Positions 1-8,732 of a DNA stretch of 36,109 bases are shown here, piece after piece. The stretch lies in NCBI GenBank assembly GCA_028868305.1, contig JAGWUS010000040.1, positions 1 through 36,109 of the forward strand, read 5' to 3'. The stretch's first letter is position 1, and every line of letters starts with the position of its first letter. The notes under the pieces are model-generated. The model worked only from the letters and a program-made list of their open reading frames with translations, was not told the origin of the DNA and did not search any database. A program made the position numbers and the translations under genes. Source of the DNA: Burkholderiales bacterium (GTDB taxonomy: Bacteria > Pseudomonadota > Gammaproteobacteria > Burkholderiales > Burkholderiaceae_C).

Positions 1-447
1 TGCCTGTACGGCAACGACATCGACACCACGACCACCCCGGTGGAAGCCAGCCTGCTGTGGGCCATGCAGAAGGTCCGCCGCACCGGAGGCGCACGCGCAG
101 GTGGCTTCCCGGGCGCTACAAAAATACTAGCTGCTCTTGCACAATCCACGGGGGCTAATGGCCAAAATACCTCGCCAAAAGGCACCAGAAAGCGCGTGGG
201 ACTCATTGCCCTGGAGCGCATCCCCGTGCGGGACCACACCGAACTGCAGGATGGCGCCGGCAACCGCATTGGTGAAGTTACCAGCGGCCTGCTCGGCCCC
301 ACCATCGACAAGCCCGTGGCCATGGGCTATGTGGACGCAGCCTTCAGCGCACTGGGCACCCAAGTGGTGGCCATCGTGCGTAGCAAACCGGTGCCCATGG
401 AAGTCAGTGCCATGCCCTTTGTACCCACCCGCTATTACCGCGGTTAA
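1..447 (+). CDS. gcvT: Aminomethyltransferase (glycine cleavage T protein), 3' part
   Basis: T protein transfers the methylene group of glycine from the lipoyl arm of H protein to tetrahydrofolate and releases ammonia. Only the C-terminal 148 codons are present; the gene is open at the left edge in frame 1. The reading starts CLYGNDIDTTTTPVEAS, a hallmark GcvT stretch, continues through RRTGGARAGGFPGA and VGLIALERIPVRDHTELQD, and ends PTRYYRG before TAA. Between GGFPGA and RKRVGL lies a low-complexity segment (bases 115-163 and a few codons beyond) that matches a dispersed 49-bp repeat; family members from memory have a shorter linker there. It is in frame, so the protein is probably functional. 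gcvH and gcvP follow on the same strand, so this is a gcvTHP operon. Confidence 0.95.
   Translation, partial: CLYGNDIDTTTTPVEASLLWAMQKVRRTGGARAGGFPGATKILAALAQSTGANGQNTSPKGTRKRVGLIALERIPVRDHTELQDGAGNRIGEVTSGLLGPTIDKPVAMGYVDAAFSALGTQVVAIVRSKPVPMEVSAMPFVPTRYYRG
115..163 (+). repeat. 49-bp dispersed repeat, copy A, inside gcvT
   Basis: This copy begins GCTACAAAAATACTAGCTGC and ends GGGGGCTAATGGCC. It aligns without gaps to copies at 3994-4042, 23553-23601 and 33703-33751. Elements starting GCTAY and ending GGGCTAGNGGCC are common between genes in Comamonadaceae (recalled, not searched). Here it is translated in frame as ATKILAALAQSTGANG within the T protein. Confidence 0.75.
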
Positions 448-449
448 CC

Positions 450-489
450 CCGTTCGCCCTGAGCCTGTCGACGGGATCAGCCCGAACGG
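450..489. repeat. Small palindromic intergenic repeat between gcvT and gcvH
   Basis: CCGTTCG at 450-456 pairs with CGAACGG at 483-489, with further CTGA/TCAG pairing inside. The core CGCCCTGAGCCTGTCGA is the very widespread proteobacterial repeat often translated as VRPEPVEG. It starts three bases after the gcvT stop and may form a hairpin in the mRNA. Confidence 0.7.
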
Positions 490-533
490 ATTAGAGTTTC
501 ACGTTTTTCAACAATATTTTTCAGGAGTTTTCC

Positions 534-905
534 ATGCCCATCAAGTACACCCCCGATCACGAATGGCTCAGCGTTGACGGCGACACCGCCACTGTTGGCA
601 TCACCCACCACGCGCAGGACGCGCTGGGTGATGTGGTGTTTGTGGACCTGCCCGAAGTGGGTGCGTCCATTGATGCCAAGGCGGTTGCCGGCGTGGTGGA
701 ATCCGTCAAGGCTGCTGCCGATGTGTACATGCCTGTGACCGGCACCATCACCGAAGTCAACGAAGCCCTGCGCGCCGACCCGTCGCTCGCCAACAGCGAC
801 CCGCTGGGTGCCGGCTGGTTCTTCAAGGTCAAGCTGTCTGCTCCAGCCGAGCTGGACGCGCTGATGGACGAGACCAGCTACACCGCGTTTTCTGCTGCAG
901 CTTAA
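534..905 (+). CDS. gcvH: Glycine cleavage system H protein
   Basis: H protein is the lipoyl carrier that shuttles the aminomethyl group from P protein to T protein. At 123 residues it is family length. The lipoyl domain is complete: HEWLSVDGDTATVGIT near the N-terminus, DVVFVDLPEVG, then the lipoylation motif ESVKAAADVY with Lys59 as the attachment site, and GWFFKVKLS near the end. A clear AGGAG lies seven bases before ATG 534 (CAGGAGTTTTCCATG). The gene sits 86 bp after gcvT and 139 bp before gcvP, with a repeat in each gap. Nothing is missing. Confidence 0.98.
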   Translation: MPIKYTPDHEWLSVDGDTATVGITHHAQDALGDVVFVDLPEVGASIDAKAVAGVVESVKAAADVYMPVTGTITEVNEALRADPSLANSDPLGAGWFFKVKLSAPAELDALMDETSYTAFSAAA

Positions 906-977
906 GCCCCCACGCTCCGCCGCTGCGCGGGTCGCTGCCCCCCCGGGGGGGCTAATTTCCCTCGGGGCGGCCCGTCG
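906..977. repeat. GC-rich palindromic repeat between gcvH and gcvP
   Basis: The stretch begins right after the gcvH stop. It contains CGCTCCGCCGCTGCGCGG, a run of C followed by a run of G (CCCCCCCGGGGGGG) and a tail GGGGCGGCCCGTCGG. It can fold strongly. Sequences of this layout (CCCCCACGCT, C-run/G-run, GGGGCGGCCC) recur after genes across Comamonadaceae, from memory. Only one copy is visible here. Confidence 0.6.
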
Positions 978-1044
978 GTAAATTGTCCTCTCTGCCTCGA
1001 AGCATCCCTGTTTCCTCAGCCTCAAACCAAAAAGCCAGAACGCC

Positions 1045-3948
1045 ATGCCAACGACCTCTGCCCCCACGCTCAGTCAACTCGAAAACGCCAGCGAATTCAT
1101 TGCACGCCACATCGGAATCTCTGCCGCCGATGAAGCACTGATGCTGCAAGCCATTGGCGAAAAATCCCGTGAAGCACTCATCACCAGCATCGTGCCGCGC
1201 TCGATTGCGCGCAGCAGCAAGATGGCAATTCCTGCAGCCATTACCGAAGCGGCCGCACTGGCGGAACTCAAGGCACTGGCCGGCAAGAACCAGCAGTTCA
1301 AGAGCTTCATCGGCCAGGGCTACTACGGCACGCACACGCCCGGCGTGATCCTGCGCAACATTCTGGAAAACCCCGCCTGGTACACCGCCTACACACCCTA
1401 CCAAGCCGAAATTTCGCAGGGCCGCATGGAAGCACTGGTGAACTTCCAGACCATGGTCTGCGACCTGACCGGCATGCCCATGGCCAATGCCTCCATGCTG
1501 GACGAAGCCACTGCGGCAGCCGAGGCCATGACGTTGGCCAAGCGCAGCGTCAAAAGCAAGAGCAATGTGTTTGTAGTGGCCGGCGACTGCCACCCGCAAA
1601 CCATTGAGGTGGTGCAGACCCGGGCCAAGCCCTTGGGCATTGAGGTCAAGGTTGTCCAATCCGCCGCCGAATGGGAGGCAGCACTGGCCGGCGATTTCTT
1701 TGCGGTGCTGGAACAGTACCCCGCCACCAGTGGACGCCTTCCTGACGCTGTGAGCGATTTGCGCGGAGAAGTCGCCAAGGTGCACGCCAAACAGGCCGCC
1801 TTCATTGTGGCCGCCGACCTGCTGGCGCTGACCCTGCTGACGCCCCCCGGCGAGTGGAATGCCGACATCGTCATCGGCACCACCCAGCGCTTTGGCATGC
1901 CGCTGTGCAACGGCGGCCCGCACGCGGCCTACATGGCTTGCCGCGATGAGTACAAACGGTCCATGCCCGGCCGTCTGGTCGGCGTGAGTGTGGACACGCA
2001 TGGCAACCCGGCTTACCGTCTCGCCTTGCAAACCCGCGAGCAGCACATCCGCCGCGAGAAAGCCACCTCCAACATCTGCACCGCGCAGGTCCTGCCAGCC
2101 GTGGTGGCCAGCATGTACGCCGTGTACCACGGGCCTGCAGGTCTCACACGCATTGCACAACGCGTGGCCACTTACACCGCGATTCTGGTGAAGGGCTTGC
2201 AGGCCCTGGGCCACACACCCACCCATGCGGGAGCATTTGACACCATCACCCTCCACACCGGCGATGCTACCAATTCGATAGCTGCCCGTGCACTGGCGGC
2301 GGGGGCTAACCTGCGGATTTACTTCAAAGAGTACATTGCCATCTCACTGGACGAGACCACCACGCGGGACGACATTGCGCTGCTCTGGTCCTTCTTTGCC
2401 AAGCCCGGCCAGACCCTGCCCAGGGTGGAAGACTTTGCAGCCGATGCCGCACCGCTGATTCCCACAGCACTACGCCGCACGTCCACCTTCCTGACCCATC
2501 CGGTCTTCAACACCTACCACTCAGAGACCGGCATGCTGCGCTACATCCGCATGCTGAGCGACAAAGATCTGGCGCTGGACCGCAGCATGATTCCGCTGGG
2601 TTCCTGCACCATGAAGCTCAACGCCACCAGCGAGATGATCCCCATCACCTGGCCCGAGTTCGCCAACATTCACCCGTTCGCCCCGGCCGACCAGCGCGAA
2701 GGCTACACCGTGCTGGACGCCCAGTTGCGCGCCTGGCTGTGCGCCGCCACCGGTTACGCCGGCATCAGCCTGCAGCCCAATGCCGGCAGCCAGGGTGAAT
2801 ACGCCGGTTTGCTGGTGATCAAGGCCTACCACGCAAGCAAAGGACAGGGGCACCGCAATATCTGCCTGATCCCCAGCAGCGCACACGGTACCAACCCGGC
2901 CAGCGCCATGATGGTGGGAATGACCGTGGTCGTGACCCAATGCGACGCCAACGGCAATGTGGACATGACCGATTTGAGAGCCAAGTGCGAGCAGCACAGC
3001 GCCAACCTGGCCGCCGTGATGATCACCTACCCCAGCACGCACGGTGTGTTCGAGACCTCGGTCAAAGAGCTGTGCGCCCTGGTGCACCAGCACGGCGGTC
3101 GCGTCTATGTGGACGGTGCCAACATGAACGCCCTGGTCGGCACGGCCGCCCCCGGCGAGTTTGGCGGCGATGTCAGCCACCTGAACTTGCACAAGACCTT
3201 CTGCATTCCCCACGGCGGTGGCGGCCCCGGTGTCGGCCCCGTGTGCGTGGTCGAAGACCTCGTGCCCTTCCTGCCTGGACACGCCACCGGTGGTGTGCCT
3301 GGCACGGGTGCGGTGTCCGCCGCACCTTTGGGCAATGCTGCCGTGCTGCCCATCAGCTGGATGTACTGCCGCATGATGGGCCCGGACGGCCTACAGCACG
3401 CGACCGAGGCGGCCATCCTGGCGGCCAACTACATCAGCGCGCGCCTGGCCGACCACTACCCCACGCTCTACGCTTCTGAAAACGGCCACGTCGCCCACGA
3501 GTGCATCCTGGACCTGCGCCACTTCAAGGACACCTGCGGCGTGATGGCCGAGGACGTGGCCAAGCGGCTGATGGACTATGGCTTCCACGCACCCACGCTG
3601 AGCTTCCCGGTGCCCAACACGCTCATGGTGGAGCCGACCGAAAGCGAGACCCTGGCCGAGCTAGACCGCTTCATCGACGCGATGATCGCCATCCGTGGCG
3701 AGATTGCCCGCGTGGAAAAAGGTGAATGGCCGCAGGACAACAACCCGCTCAAAGCTGCCCCGCATACGGCCGCCAGCCTGCTGGGCGCACAGTGGGACCG
3801 CCCTTACAGCCGCGAGGTGGGTGCCTTCCCGGTAGCCACACTCAAGGCCGTGAAATACTGGCCCAGCGTGGGCCGTGTGGACAACGTGTATGGCGACCGC
3901 AACCTGTTCTGCAGCTGCGTACCGGTAGCAAACTACGAACACGCCTGA
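1045..3948 (+). CDS. gcvP: Glycine dehydrogenase (decarboxylating), P protein
   Basis: P protein is the PLP enzyme that decarboxylates glycine and loads the aminomethyl group onto lipoyl-H protein. The product is a single-chain form of 967 residues, close to the usual 950-970. The N-terminal half carries [18 protein letters not shown] and [20 protein letters not shown]. The C-terminal half carries [10 protein letters not shown], the glycine-rich loop [10 protein letters not shown], and the PLP lysine in NLHKTFCIP (Lys717). ATG 1045 gives an N-terminus typical of the family ([13 protein letters not shown]), though no strong ribosome binding site is visible. It is last in gcvTHP. Residues 408-423 are encoded by bases resembling the 49-bp repeat, without any length change against the family. 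Confidence 0.98.
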   Translation: MPTTSAPTLSQLENASEFIARHIGISAADEALMLQAIGEKSREALITSIVPRSIARSSKMAIPAAITEAAALAELKALAGKNQQFKSFIGQGYYGTHTPGVILRNILENPAWYTAYTPYQAEISQGRMEALVNFQTMVCDLTGMPMANASMLDEATAAAEAMTLAKRSVKSKSNVFVVAGDCHPQTIEVVQTRAKPLGIEVKVVQSAAEWEAALAGDFFAVLEQYPATSGRLPDAVSDLRGEVAKVHAKQAAFIVAADLLALTLLTPPGEWNADIVIGTTQRFGMPLCNGGPHAAYMACRDEYKRSMPGRLVGVSVDTHGNPAYRLALQTREQHIRREKATSNICTAQVLPAVVASMYAVYHGPAGLTRIAQRVATYTAILVKGLQALGHTPTHAGAFDTITLHTGDATNSIAARALAAGANLRIYFKEYIAISLDETTTRDDIALLWSFFAKPGQTLPRVEDFAADAAPLIPTALRRTSTFLTHPVFNTYHSETGMLRYIRMLSDKDLALDRSMIPLGSCTMKLNATSEMIPITWPEFANIHPFAPADQREGYTVLDAQLRAWLCAATGYAGISLQPNAGSQGEYAGLLVIKAYHASKGQGHRNICLIPSSAHGTNPASAMMVGMTVVVTQCDANGNVDMTDLRAKCEQHSANLAAVMITYPSTHGVFETSVKELCALVHQHGGRVYVDGANMNALVGTAAPGEFGGDVSHLNLHKTFCIPHGGGGPGVGPVCVVEDLVPFLPGHATGGVPGTGAVSAAPLGNAAVLPISWMYCRMMGPDGLQHATEAAILAANYISARLADHYPTLYASENGHVAHECILDLRHFKDTCGVMAEDVAKRLMDYGFHAPTLSFPVPNTLMVEPTESETLAELDRFIDAMIAIRGEIARVEKGEWPQDNNPLKAAPHTAASLLGAQWDRPYSREVGAFPVATLKAVKYWPSVGRVDNVYGDRNLFCSCVPVANYEHA
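2266..2314 (+). repeat. Possible 49-bp repeat copy B, inside gcvP
   Basis: Bases 2266-2312 (GCTACCAATTCGATAGCTGC, then GGGGGCTAACC) align without gaps to the repeat copies at 115 and 33703. The reading frame is the same as in gcvT, giving [15 protein letters not shown] against ATKILAALAQSTGAN. The protein length here fits ordinary GcvP, so this may be native coding sequence with chance similarity rather than an insertion. Confidence 0.35.
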
Positions 3949-3993
3949 GCACTGTGTCGGCACACCAGCCGGGCAGATCTCAGGATCTGATTT

Positions 3994-4042
3994 GCTATAG
4001 TTTCAATAGCTGCTAGCGAATATTCCACGTGGGCTAGGGGCC
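3994..4042 (+). repeat. 49-bp dispersed repeat, copy C, intergenic
   Basis: The copy begins GCTATAGTTTCAATAGCTGC and ends TTCCACGTGGGCTAGGGGCC. It lies 45 bp after the gcvP stop and 4 bp from the end of the convergent dioxygenase gene. It contains the palindrome CCACGTGG. It is best compared with the copy at 23553, which shares GTGAATATTCCACG-type sequence. Confidence 0.8.
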
Positions 4043-4046
4043 ATTT

Positions 4047-4832
4047 TCACTGTAAAGTGAAGGTGTCCATGGCCAGCATGCTGTACATCACCTCGCGGCT
4101 CAGGTACTCGGGCCGGGCGTCCGCACCTGCTGCACCCAAGGCAAAAAACAGCGGCAGAAAATGGTCTTCCGTTGGGTGCGCACGGTGGGCATGCGGTGCC
4201 TGGCTGCGGTAGTTCAGCAGGGCTTCCATATCGCCCGCGGCCAGTTTCGACTCAATCCAGCGGCTGAATTCGGTCACATACGGCGCCACCGCGCGCCCAC
4301 CGCCAAAGAACTCGGCCAGGTTGTGCGTCATGCTGCCGGAGCCCATGACCAGCACGCCCTGGCTGCGCAGGCTTTGCAGAGTCTGGCCCATGGCATAAAC
4401 CCTGCGCGCATCCCAGCCTGTGGGCAGCGCAACCTGTACGATAGGCACGTTGGCCTTGGGCAGCAAATGCATCAGGGGCACCCAGGTGCCGTGGTCGAAG
4501 GGGCGGTTGGCATCGGCCTGCGCGGGAATGCCCCCAGCGCCCAACAGTGCAATCACCTCCTGCGCCAGCGCTGGATTTCCAGGCGCCGGATACTGCAACT
4601 CGTAGAGCACCGGTGGAAAGCCGCCAAAGTCGTGCCAGGTGGCGGGCTGGGCCGTGGTCATGACCGCAGGCGAACGCGCCATCCAGTGGGGCGACATGAT
4701 GACAATGCCGCGCAGGTCCTTGGGTAACGCACTGCCCCATTCGGTCAAAGCCGGCCCCGTGGTGCCGGGTTCGACCGCAAACAGCGGAGCACCGTGGGAA
4801 ACAAACATCGTGGGTAACTGGAAAATGGTCAT
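4047..4832 (-). CDS. ygiD: Class III extradiol dioxygenase family protein (YgiD/DODA-like)
   Basis: This 261-residue protein belongs to the LigB-type extradiol ring-cleavage family, whose plant and E. coli members open 4,5-DOPA-type catechols using a non-haem metal. The pattern fits: FVSHGAP (His13), IVIMSPHW (His49) and RPFDHGTWVPL (His114) provide the usual metal and catalytic histidines, with a further conserved HPTEDHFLPLFFALGAAG near residue 225. Family length is 255-265, so it is complete. It is divergent from a LysR regulator across 183 bp, a layout that usually means the regulator controls the enzyme gene. The true substrate cannot be read from the sequence. The stop abuts the repeat at 3994-4042. 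Confidence 0.88.
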   Translation of the reverse strand: MTIFQLPTMFVSHGAPLFAVEPGTTGPALTEWGSALPKDLRGIVIMSPHWMARSPAVMTTAQPATWHDFGGFPPVLYELQYPAPGNPALAQEVIALLGAGGIPAQADANRPFDHGTWVPLMHLLPKANVPIVQVALPTGWDARRVYAMGQTLQSLRSQGVLVMGSGSMTHNLAEFFGGGRAVAPYVTEFSRWIESKLAAGDMEALLNYRSQAPHAHRAHPTEDHFLPLFFALGAAGADARPEYLSREVMYSMLAMDTFTLQ

Positions 4833-4879
4833 GGCGGCACCTCGGTGAAATCGGTGTCTGAACTTTATGCGTCACAAGA

Positions 4880-4919
4880 TTAAAGATAAACAATCAATAA
4901 ATTGATTTACTGTCTTTAA
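4880..4919. promoter_or_regulatory. 40-bp interrupted palindrome, candidate LysR operator
   Basis: TTAAAGA (4880-4886) pairs with TCTTTAA (4913-4919), and AATCAAT (4892-4898) with ATTGATT (4901-4907), with matched 5-bp gaps on each side. The inner core ATCAATAAATTGAT fits the T-N11-A pattern bound by LysR regulators. It lies in an AT-rich stretch between the divergent dioxygenase and LysR genes. The pairing is seen; the function is inferred. Confidence 0.6.
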
Positions 4920-5015
4920 AATATTGACAATTACTATCCCTACTCCGCTCACCGTCGACTCGTGATTGCAAGCCACCTCTTCACCGCCATCGTTCCCTGA
5001 TTCCAGCCAGACACC

Positions 5016-5927
5016 ATGGACCCGTTTCGCCAGATGCAGGCCTTCACTGCCGTCGTACAGGCCGGCAGTTTTGTCAAAGCCGCCGCGCGCCTGGACACGT
5101 CCAAGGCGGTCGTGTCGCGCCTGGTGCAGGAGCTCGAAGCTGCACTCGGCACCCGCCTGCTCAACCGCACCACGCGCAAACTCTCGCTCACCGATACCGG
5201 CAGCGACTATTACGAACGCAGCCGGCAGATTCTGGAGGATCTGGCGGATGCCAATGCCGCGGCCAGCCAGGGCGCCAGCGACGTGAGTGGGCGACTCAAG
5301 ATCAATGCACCCTTGACCTTTGGCAACCTGCATCTGGCACCGCTGTGGGGCGAGTTTCTGAAGTTGTACCCCCGTGTGGACCTGGATATTTCGCTGACCG
5401 ACCGTGTGGTGGATCTGGTGGAAGAAGGTTTTGACATGGCGGTGCGCATTGCCCGCCAGGACAATTCCTCCCTGGTTTCGCGCACTCTGGCGCGCGACCG
5501 CATGGTGATGTGCGCAGCACCCGGCTACCTGCGCCATGCGCCGCCGATTCGCACCCTGGACGATATCGCCCAACACAGCGTCATGGCGTACGCGTGGTGG
5601 AGCGGCGGCGACGAATGGCAGTTCGAGGATACCGACGGTAAAGTGCAGCGTGTGACCACCCACCCGCGGCTGCGTGCCAACAGCGGCGATACCTGCCGTG
5701 CTGCGGCCCTGGCCGACCAGGGTGTCATTTACCAGCCCGGATTCCTGGTGGCCGACGACCTGCGCACTGGCCGCCTGGTTACGGTGCTACCCGAACTGCG
5801 CGGACCGGAAATCACCGTGAATGTGGTTTACCCGAGCCGCAGGCACCTGCCGGGCAAGGTGCGCGCCATGGTGGACTTTCTGGTGTCCGCCTTCCAGACC
5901 CCGGCTTGGAAACCATCCGCCCGGTAA
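5016..5927 (+). CDS. LysR-family transcriptional regulator
   Basis: A 303-residue LysR regulator. The winged HTH occupies about residues 1-60 (FRQMQAFTAVVQAGSFVKAAARLDTSKAVVSRLVQELE, then GTRLLNRTTRKLSLTDTG). The effector domain from about residue 90 (GRLKINAPLTFGNLHLAPLWGEF) is of the CrgA-like type. The start gives a standard N-terminus. It is divergent from the extradiol dioxygenase gene and probably regulates it, and perhaps itself, through the palindrome at 4880-4919. Its effector is unknown. The IS element begins 12 bp after its stop, but the gene is whole. Confidence 0.93.
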   Translation: MDPFRQMQAFTAVVQAGSFVKAAARLDTSKAVVSRLVQELEAALGTRLLNRTTRKLSLTDTGSDYYERSRQILEDLADANAAASQGASDVSGRLKINAPLTFGNLHLAPLWGEFLKLYPRVDLDISLTDRVVDLVEEGFDMAVRIARQDNSSLVSRTLARDRMVMCAAPGYLRHAPPIRTLDDIAQHSVMAYAWWSGGDEWQFEDTDGKVQRVTTHPRLRANSGDTCRAAALADQGVIYQPGFLVADDLRTGRLVTVLPELRGPEITVNVVYPSRRHLPGKVRAMVDFLVSAFQTPAWKPSAR

Positions 5928-5995
5928 GAAAACGCTCTACTAGGGCGTGTTAACACTAATAGACCGAAATGGATTGTTGGGTAAGAATTTTCACC

Positions 5996-6403
5996 ATGGA
6001 ATTAACCCAACAGCAATACGAACGAATTCAAAACGCCTTGCCAGTGCAGCGTGGCAACGTCAGTCTGGGCAATAGGGAAGTGCTCAACGCCATTCTGTAT
6101 GTCACCGAGCACGGCTGCAAGTGGCGTGGATTGCCCAAACGCTTTGGCAACTGGCACACCATCTACACCCGTATGAGCCGCTGGAGCAAGAGTGGCGTGC
6201 TCGACAAGGTCTTTGAGCGACTGCAGCGTGAGCAGATCGTGCGCATCCGCATCGAGGCAGTGTCACTGGATTCGACCAGCATCAAAGTTCATCCCGATGG
6301 CATGGGGGCGTTAAAAAAAACGGCCCCCAATCCATTGGCAAATCCAGAGGCGGATGGACAACCAAGATTCATATGGTTGCCGCAGATGCAAGAACGGCTG
6401 TAA
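5996..6403 (+). CDS. IS5-family transposase, first frame (OrfA)
   Basis: This frame encodes the N-terminal part of the transposase: LTQQQYERIQNALP, then NREVLNAILYVTEHGCKWRGLPKRFGNWHTIYTRMSRW, a typical IS5-family leader domain, and the first catalytic Asp in VSLDSTSIKVH. An upstream in-frame ATG at 5969 is the alternative start; neither has a good ribosome binding site. After GALKK the zero frame runs on as an unrelated tail (TAPNPLANPE...) to TGA 6403. The conserved protein continues in the -1 frame as NGPQSIGKSRGGWTTKIHMVAAD, so OrfA alone is only the short product. It may modulate transposition. Confidence 0.88.
   Translation: MELTQQQYERIQNALPVQRGNVSLGNREVLNAILYVTEHGCKWRGLPKRFGNWHTIYTRMSRWSKSGVLDKVFERLQREQIVRIRIEAVSLDSTSIKVHPDGMGALKKTAPNPLANPEADGQPRFIWLPQMQERL
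6313..6319 (+). promoter_or_regulatory. Slippery A-run for -1 frameshifting
   Basis: Eight A at 6313-6320 give the heptamer A AAA AAA in the zero frame (codons TTA AAA AAA ACG). Slipping back one base gives AAA AAC GGC and joins OrfA to OrfB. This is a standard way for IS5-type elements to make full transposase. Confidence 0.75.
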
Positions 6404-6759
6404 CGTTCGCACTCTCACCCGGGCAAGTCCATGATGCGGTTGAAGGACGCAAACTTATTGCAGCCTTGGGCGAGCCCAGTTGGCCCATTCATTTGCTCAT
6501 GGACAGGGCGTATGAGGGAAATGAAACCCGGCAGCTGGCACTCGATCTGGGATTCGAACCCGTTGTCCCGCCAAAGTCCAATCGAATCGAGCCCTGGGAA
6601 TACAACCGGGAGATGTACAAACGTCGCAACGAGATTGAACGCCTGTTTCGAAGGCTCAAGGGGTTCCGGCGCATCTTCAGTCGATTTGAGAAGCTCGATG
6701 TGATGTTCATCGGCTTTATCCACTTCGCGCTGATTGTTGAAGCACTCCGGTTGTGTTAA
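6373..6759 (+). CDS. IS5-family transposase, second frame (OrfB)
   Basis: This frame supplies the rest of the DDE domain: MVAADARTAVTFALSPGQVHDA, the second catalytic Asp in HLLMDRAYEGNETRQLA, and the third acidic residue within YKRRNEIERLFRRLKGFRRI, which matches the Y(2)R(3)E(6)K signature of this superfamily. Conserved protein extends upstream of the ATG in this frame to the A-run at 6313, so it is probably made mainly as the OrfA-OrfB frameshift fusion of about 254 residues. TAA lies just before the right inverted repeat. No inactivating change is visible. Confidence 0.9.
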   Translation: MVAADARTAVTFALSPGQVHDAVEGRKLIAALGEPSWPIHLLMDRAYEGNETRQLALDLGFEPVVPPKSNRIEPWEYNREMYKRRNEIERLFRRLKGFRRIFSRFEKLDVMFIGFIHFALIVEALRLC

Positions 6760-6765
6760 CACGCC

Positions 6766-8529
6766 CTAGAAGGTGGTCCAGTTGCTATCCCCACCCAATG
6801 CGGTTGGTGCCTGAGATTGCGTCAGCCGTTGGGTTAAAGAAGCCGACGACGCTGTAGTACGGGCCGTGGCTATTTTCGGCGGCGCGGGCTTGCGAGTCTG
6901 CAATGGCACCTTCGAAACCGTAGCTGTATTCAAAGGCGCAGCAGGAAGTTTGGGCCGAGTAGAAGACGCTGCGATCGGTTCACTGTCCACAAGTTTGAAT
7001 ACGCTGACAACTTCCACCATATGCCCCGCTTGCTGATTCAGGCTGTCTGCAGCGGCAGCAGCCTCCTCAACCAGGGCAGCGTTCTGCTGGGTGACGTTAT
7101 CGAGCTGCGTGATAGCCTGATTCACCTGCTCAATACCGCTGGTCTGCTCGTGCGCAGAAGCGCTTATTCTCCCAATGAGATCAGCTACACGCTTGACCTG
7201 CGCGACGATGTCATTCATAGATTCACCGGCCTCGCCAACCAGTCGGCTACCCACTTCAATTTTCTCGACACTGGCTCCAATGAGGGCCTTAATCTCTCTG
7301 GCCGCCTCAGCCGACCGTCCCGCCAGACTGCGCACTTCACTGGCAACCACCGCAAATCCACGGCCTTGCTCACCAGCACGTGCTGCTTCCACGGCTGCAT
7401 TGAGTGCAAGGATATTGGTTTGGAATGCAATGCCGTCAATCACACCAATGATGTCGGCAATCTTGCGTGACGACGCAGTAATGTCGTCCATGGTGGCAAC
7501 AACCTGCCCCACCACCACACCGCCTTGCGTCGCTGCCGCGCTGGCCGCGCTGGCCATCTGGTTGGCTTGGCGTGCAGTATCAGCATTGTTCTTGACGGTG
7601 GAACTGAGTTCCTGCATGGACGCAGCAGTTTCTTCCAGGTTGCTGGCCTGCGTTTCGGTCCGTTGGGACAGATCGGTGTTGCCGGCGGAAATTTCGTGGG
7701 CCCCTGTAGAGATATTGTCCGCGCCTTCGCGCACCTCCCCCACCAATCGGGCTAGCCCATTACGCATTTCAAGCAATGCTCCCAGCAACTGCGCTGCCTC
7801 ATCGTTCCCCAGTATGCCAATTTCACCTGTCAGATCTCCGTGCGCCACTCGGTTGGCAGTCACCACGGCTGCCTGCAGCGGCAGCGTAATGCTCAGTGTC
7901 AACCGCCAAGCCATCAGACCGACAAGGGTCAGGACCAGTACGCCTGCCATCGCAATGACTCGAACCGCAACAGTGTTGCTGGCATTTGCTTTGGAAGTGG
8001 CTTCTTCACCCAACTGCTTCTGCACGGCAACAAATCTCTCCAGTTCCATCATGGCTTTGGAAAGCAAAGGATCTATCTTTCCTGTGATAACAACCGCGGC
8101 CTGCTCTGAATTGAACTGTGCTGCCAGATCTACTGCCTCCTTGAAGTGAACTTCCATCAGTCGATCAATTTCCGCCAGGCGATCAAGGATCGCTTTTTCT
8201 TTGCCTCCCAAACCCGAGGAAATCAGCTTTGCCTTGGCTGCAACATACAGGGCAAATTGCTTCTTCGCTTCGGCTTCGTCCCTCTGGACATCTTCCACTT
8301 TGGTCTGCAAGGCCATGTTTCTCACAGATACCGCACTACTCAACAATGCTGCTCGCATGGACTCGGCAATTTCCTGTTGCATACTGGCATGACCCAACGT
8401 ATCCAGCAACGCTGTCCTGCTTGCCGCACTATTCGTCAGCGTTCCAATCAGGATCAGGCATGCCGCCAACAGGATCAGGCCAAAGCCCAGGCCAAGCCGG
8501 CTGCCAATTTTGAGGTCGCGTAAATTCAT
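6766..8529 (-). CDS. Methyl-accepting chemotaxis protein
   Basis: A 587-residue chemoreceptor. A transmembrane helix at about residues 11-31 is followed by a periplasmic four-helix-bundle-type sensor (about 32-190). A second helix (about 190-212) and a HAMP region follow. The cytoplasmic signalling hairpin has the classic tip [37 protein letters not shown]. The C-terminus is NWTTF, a match to the xWxxF pentapeptide that tethers the methyltransferase CheR. GGAG lies seven bases before the ATG. The stop codon TAG is part of the CTAG next to the IS element, so the insertion left the protein unchanged. The Cache-protein gene lies 203 bp upstream on the same strand, which suggests a shared role in ligand sensing. 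The ligand is unknown. Confidence 0.95.
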   Translation of the reverse strand: MNLRDLKIGSRLGLGFGLILLAACLILIGTLTNSAASRTALLDTLGHASMQQEIAESMRAALLSSAVSVRNMALQTKVEDVQRDEAEAKKQFALYVAAKAKLISSGLGGKEKAILDRLAEIDRLMEVHFKEAVDLAAQFNSEQAAVVITGKIDPLLSKAMMELERFVAVQKQLGEEATSKANASNTVAVRVIAMAGVLVLTLVGLMAWRLTLSITLPLQAAVVTANRVAHGDLTGEIGILGNDEAAQLLGALLEMRNGLARLVGEVREGADNISTGAHEISAGNTDLSQRTETQASNLEETAASMQELSSTVKNNADTARQANQMASAASAAATQGGVVVGQVVATMDDITASSRKIADIIGVIDGIAFQTNILALNAAVEAARAGEQGRGFAVVASEVRSLAGRSAEAAREIKALIGASVEKIEVGSRLVGEAGESMNDIVAQVKRVADLIGRISASAHEQTSGIEQVNQAITQLDNVTQQNAALVEEAAAAADSLNQQAGHMVEVVSVFKLVDSEPIAASSTRPKLPAAPLNTATVSKVPLQTRKPAPPKIATARTTASSASLTQRLTQSQAPTALGGDSNWTTF

Positions 8530-8732
8530 TCAAAATCTCCAGGGCTGACCAGGGTGCCAGCCAAAGCAGCAGCCATTGCGGCAACACCACTCGAAACCAA
8601 CGTGTCGTGGACCCGATGCAAATATAGGCTTACCACCGGTCCAGGGCTCTTGGACTTGACTACGTTTGCGGGGACAAAACTTGCACAAGCCTCCCTGCGC
8701 ATGGACTGTCTTGTGCAACTTACCAGCCTGAA

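Larger units (their letters stand above)
5940..6769 (+). mobile_element. IS5-family insertion sequence, complete
   Basis: The ends are perfect inverted repeats: GGGCGTGTTAACAC at 5944-5957 minus one base (to 5956), mirrored by GTGTTAACACGCCC at 6753-6766. Both are flanked by CTAG (5940-5943 and 6766-6769), consistent with a 4-bp target duplication of the YTAR type used by IS5 relatives. The element carries two overlapping transposase frames joined by a run of eight A. All DDE residues and the reading frames are intact, so it may still be mobile. It lies between the LysR gene and the chemoreceptor, with its right flank forming the chemoreceptor stop codon. The transposase resembles the IS427-like subgroup. 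Confidence 0.93.

Noticed and set aside
952-2256. 434-codon open frame on the minus strand opposite gcvP
   Set aside because: It lies wholly antisense to clear gcvP motifs; its product is His/Gly-rich with no family signature, as expected from high-GC shadow frames.
6373-6403. Transposase frameshift as an inactivating mutation
   Set aside because: The A-run and -1 frame fit programmed slippage, and all catalytic residues and both ends are intact.
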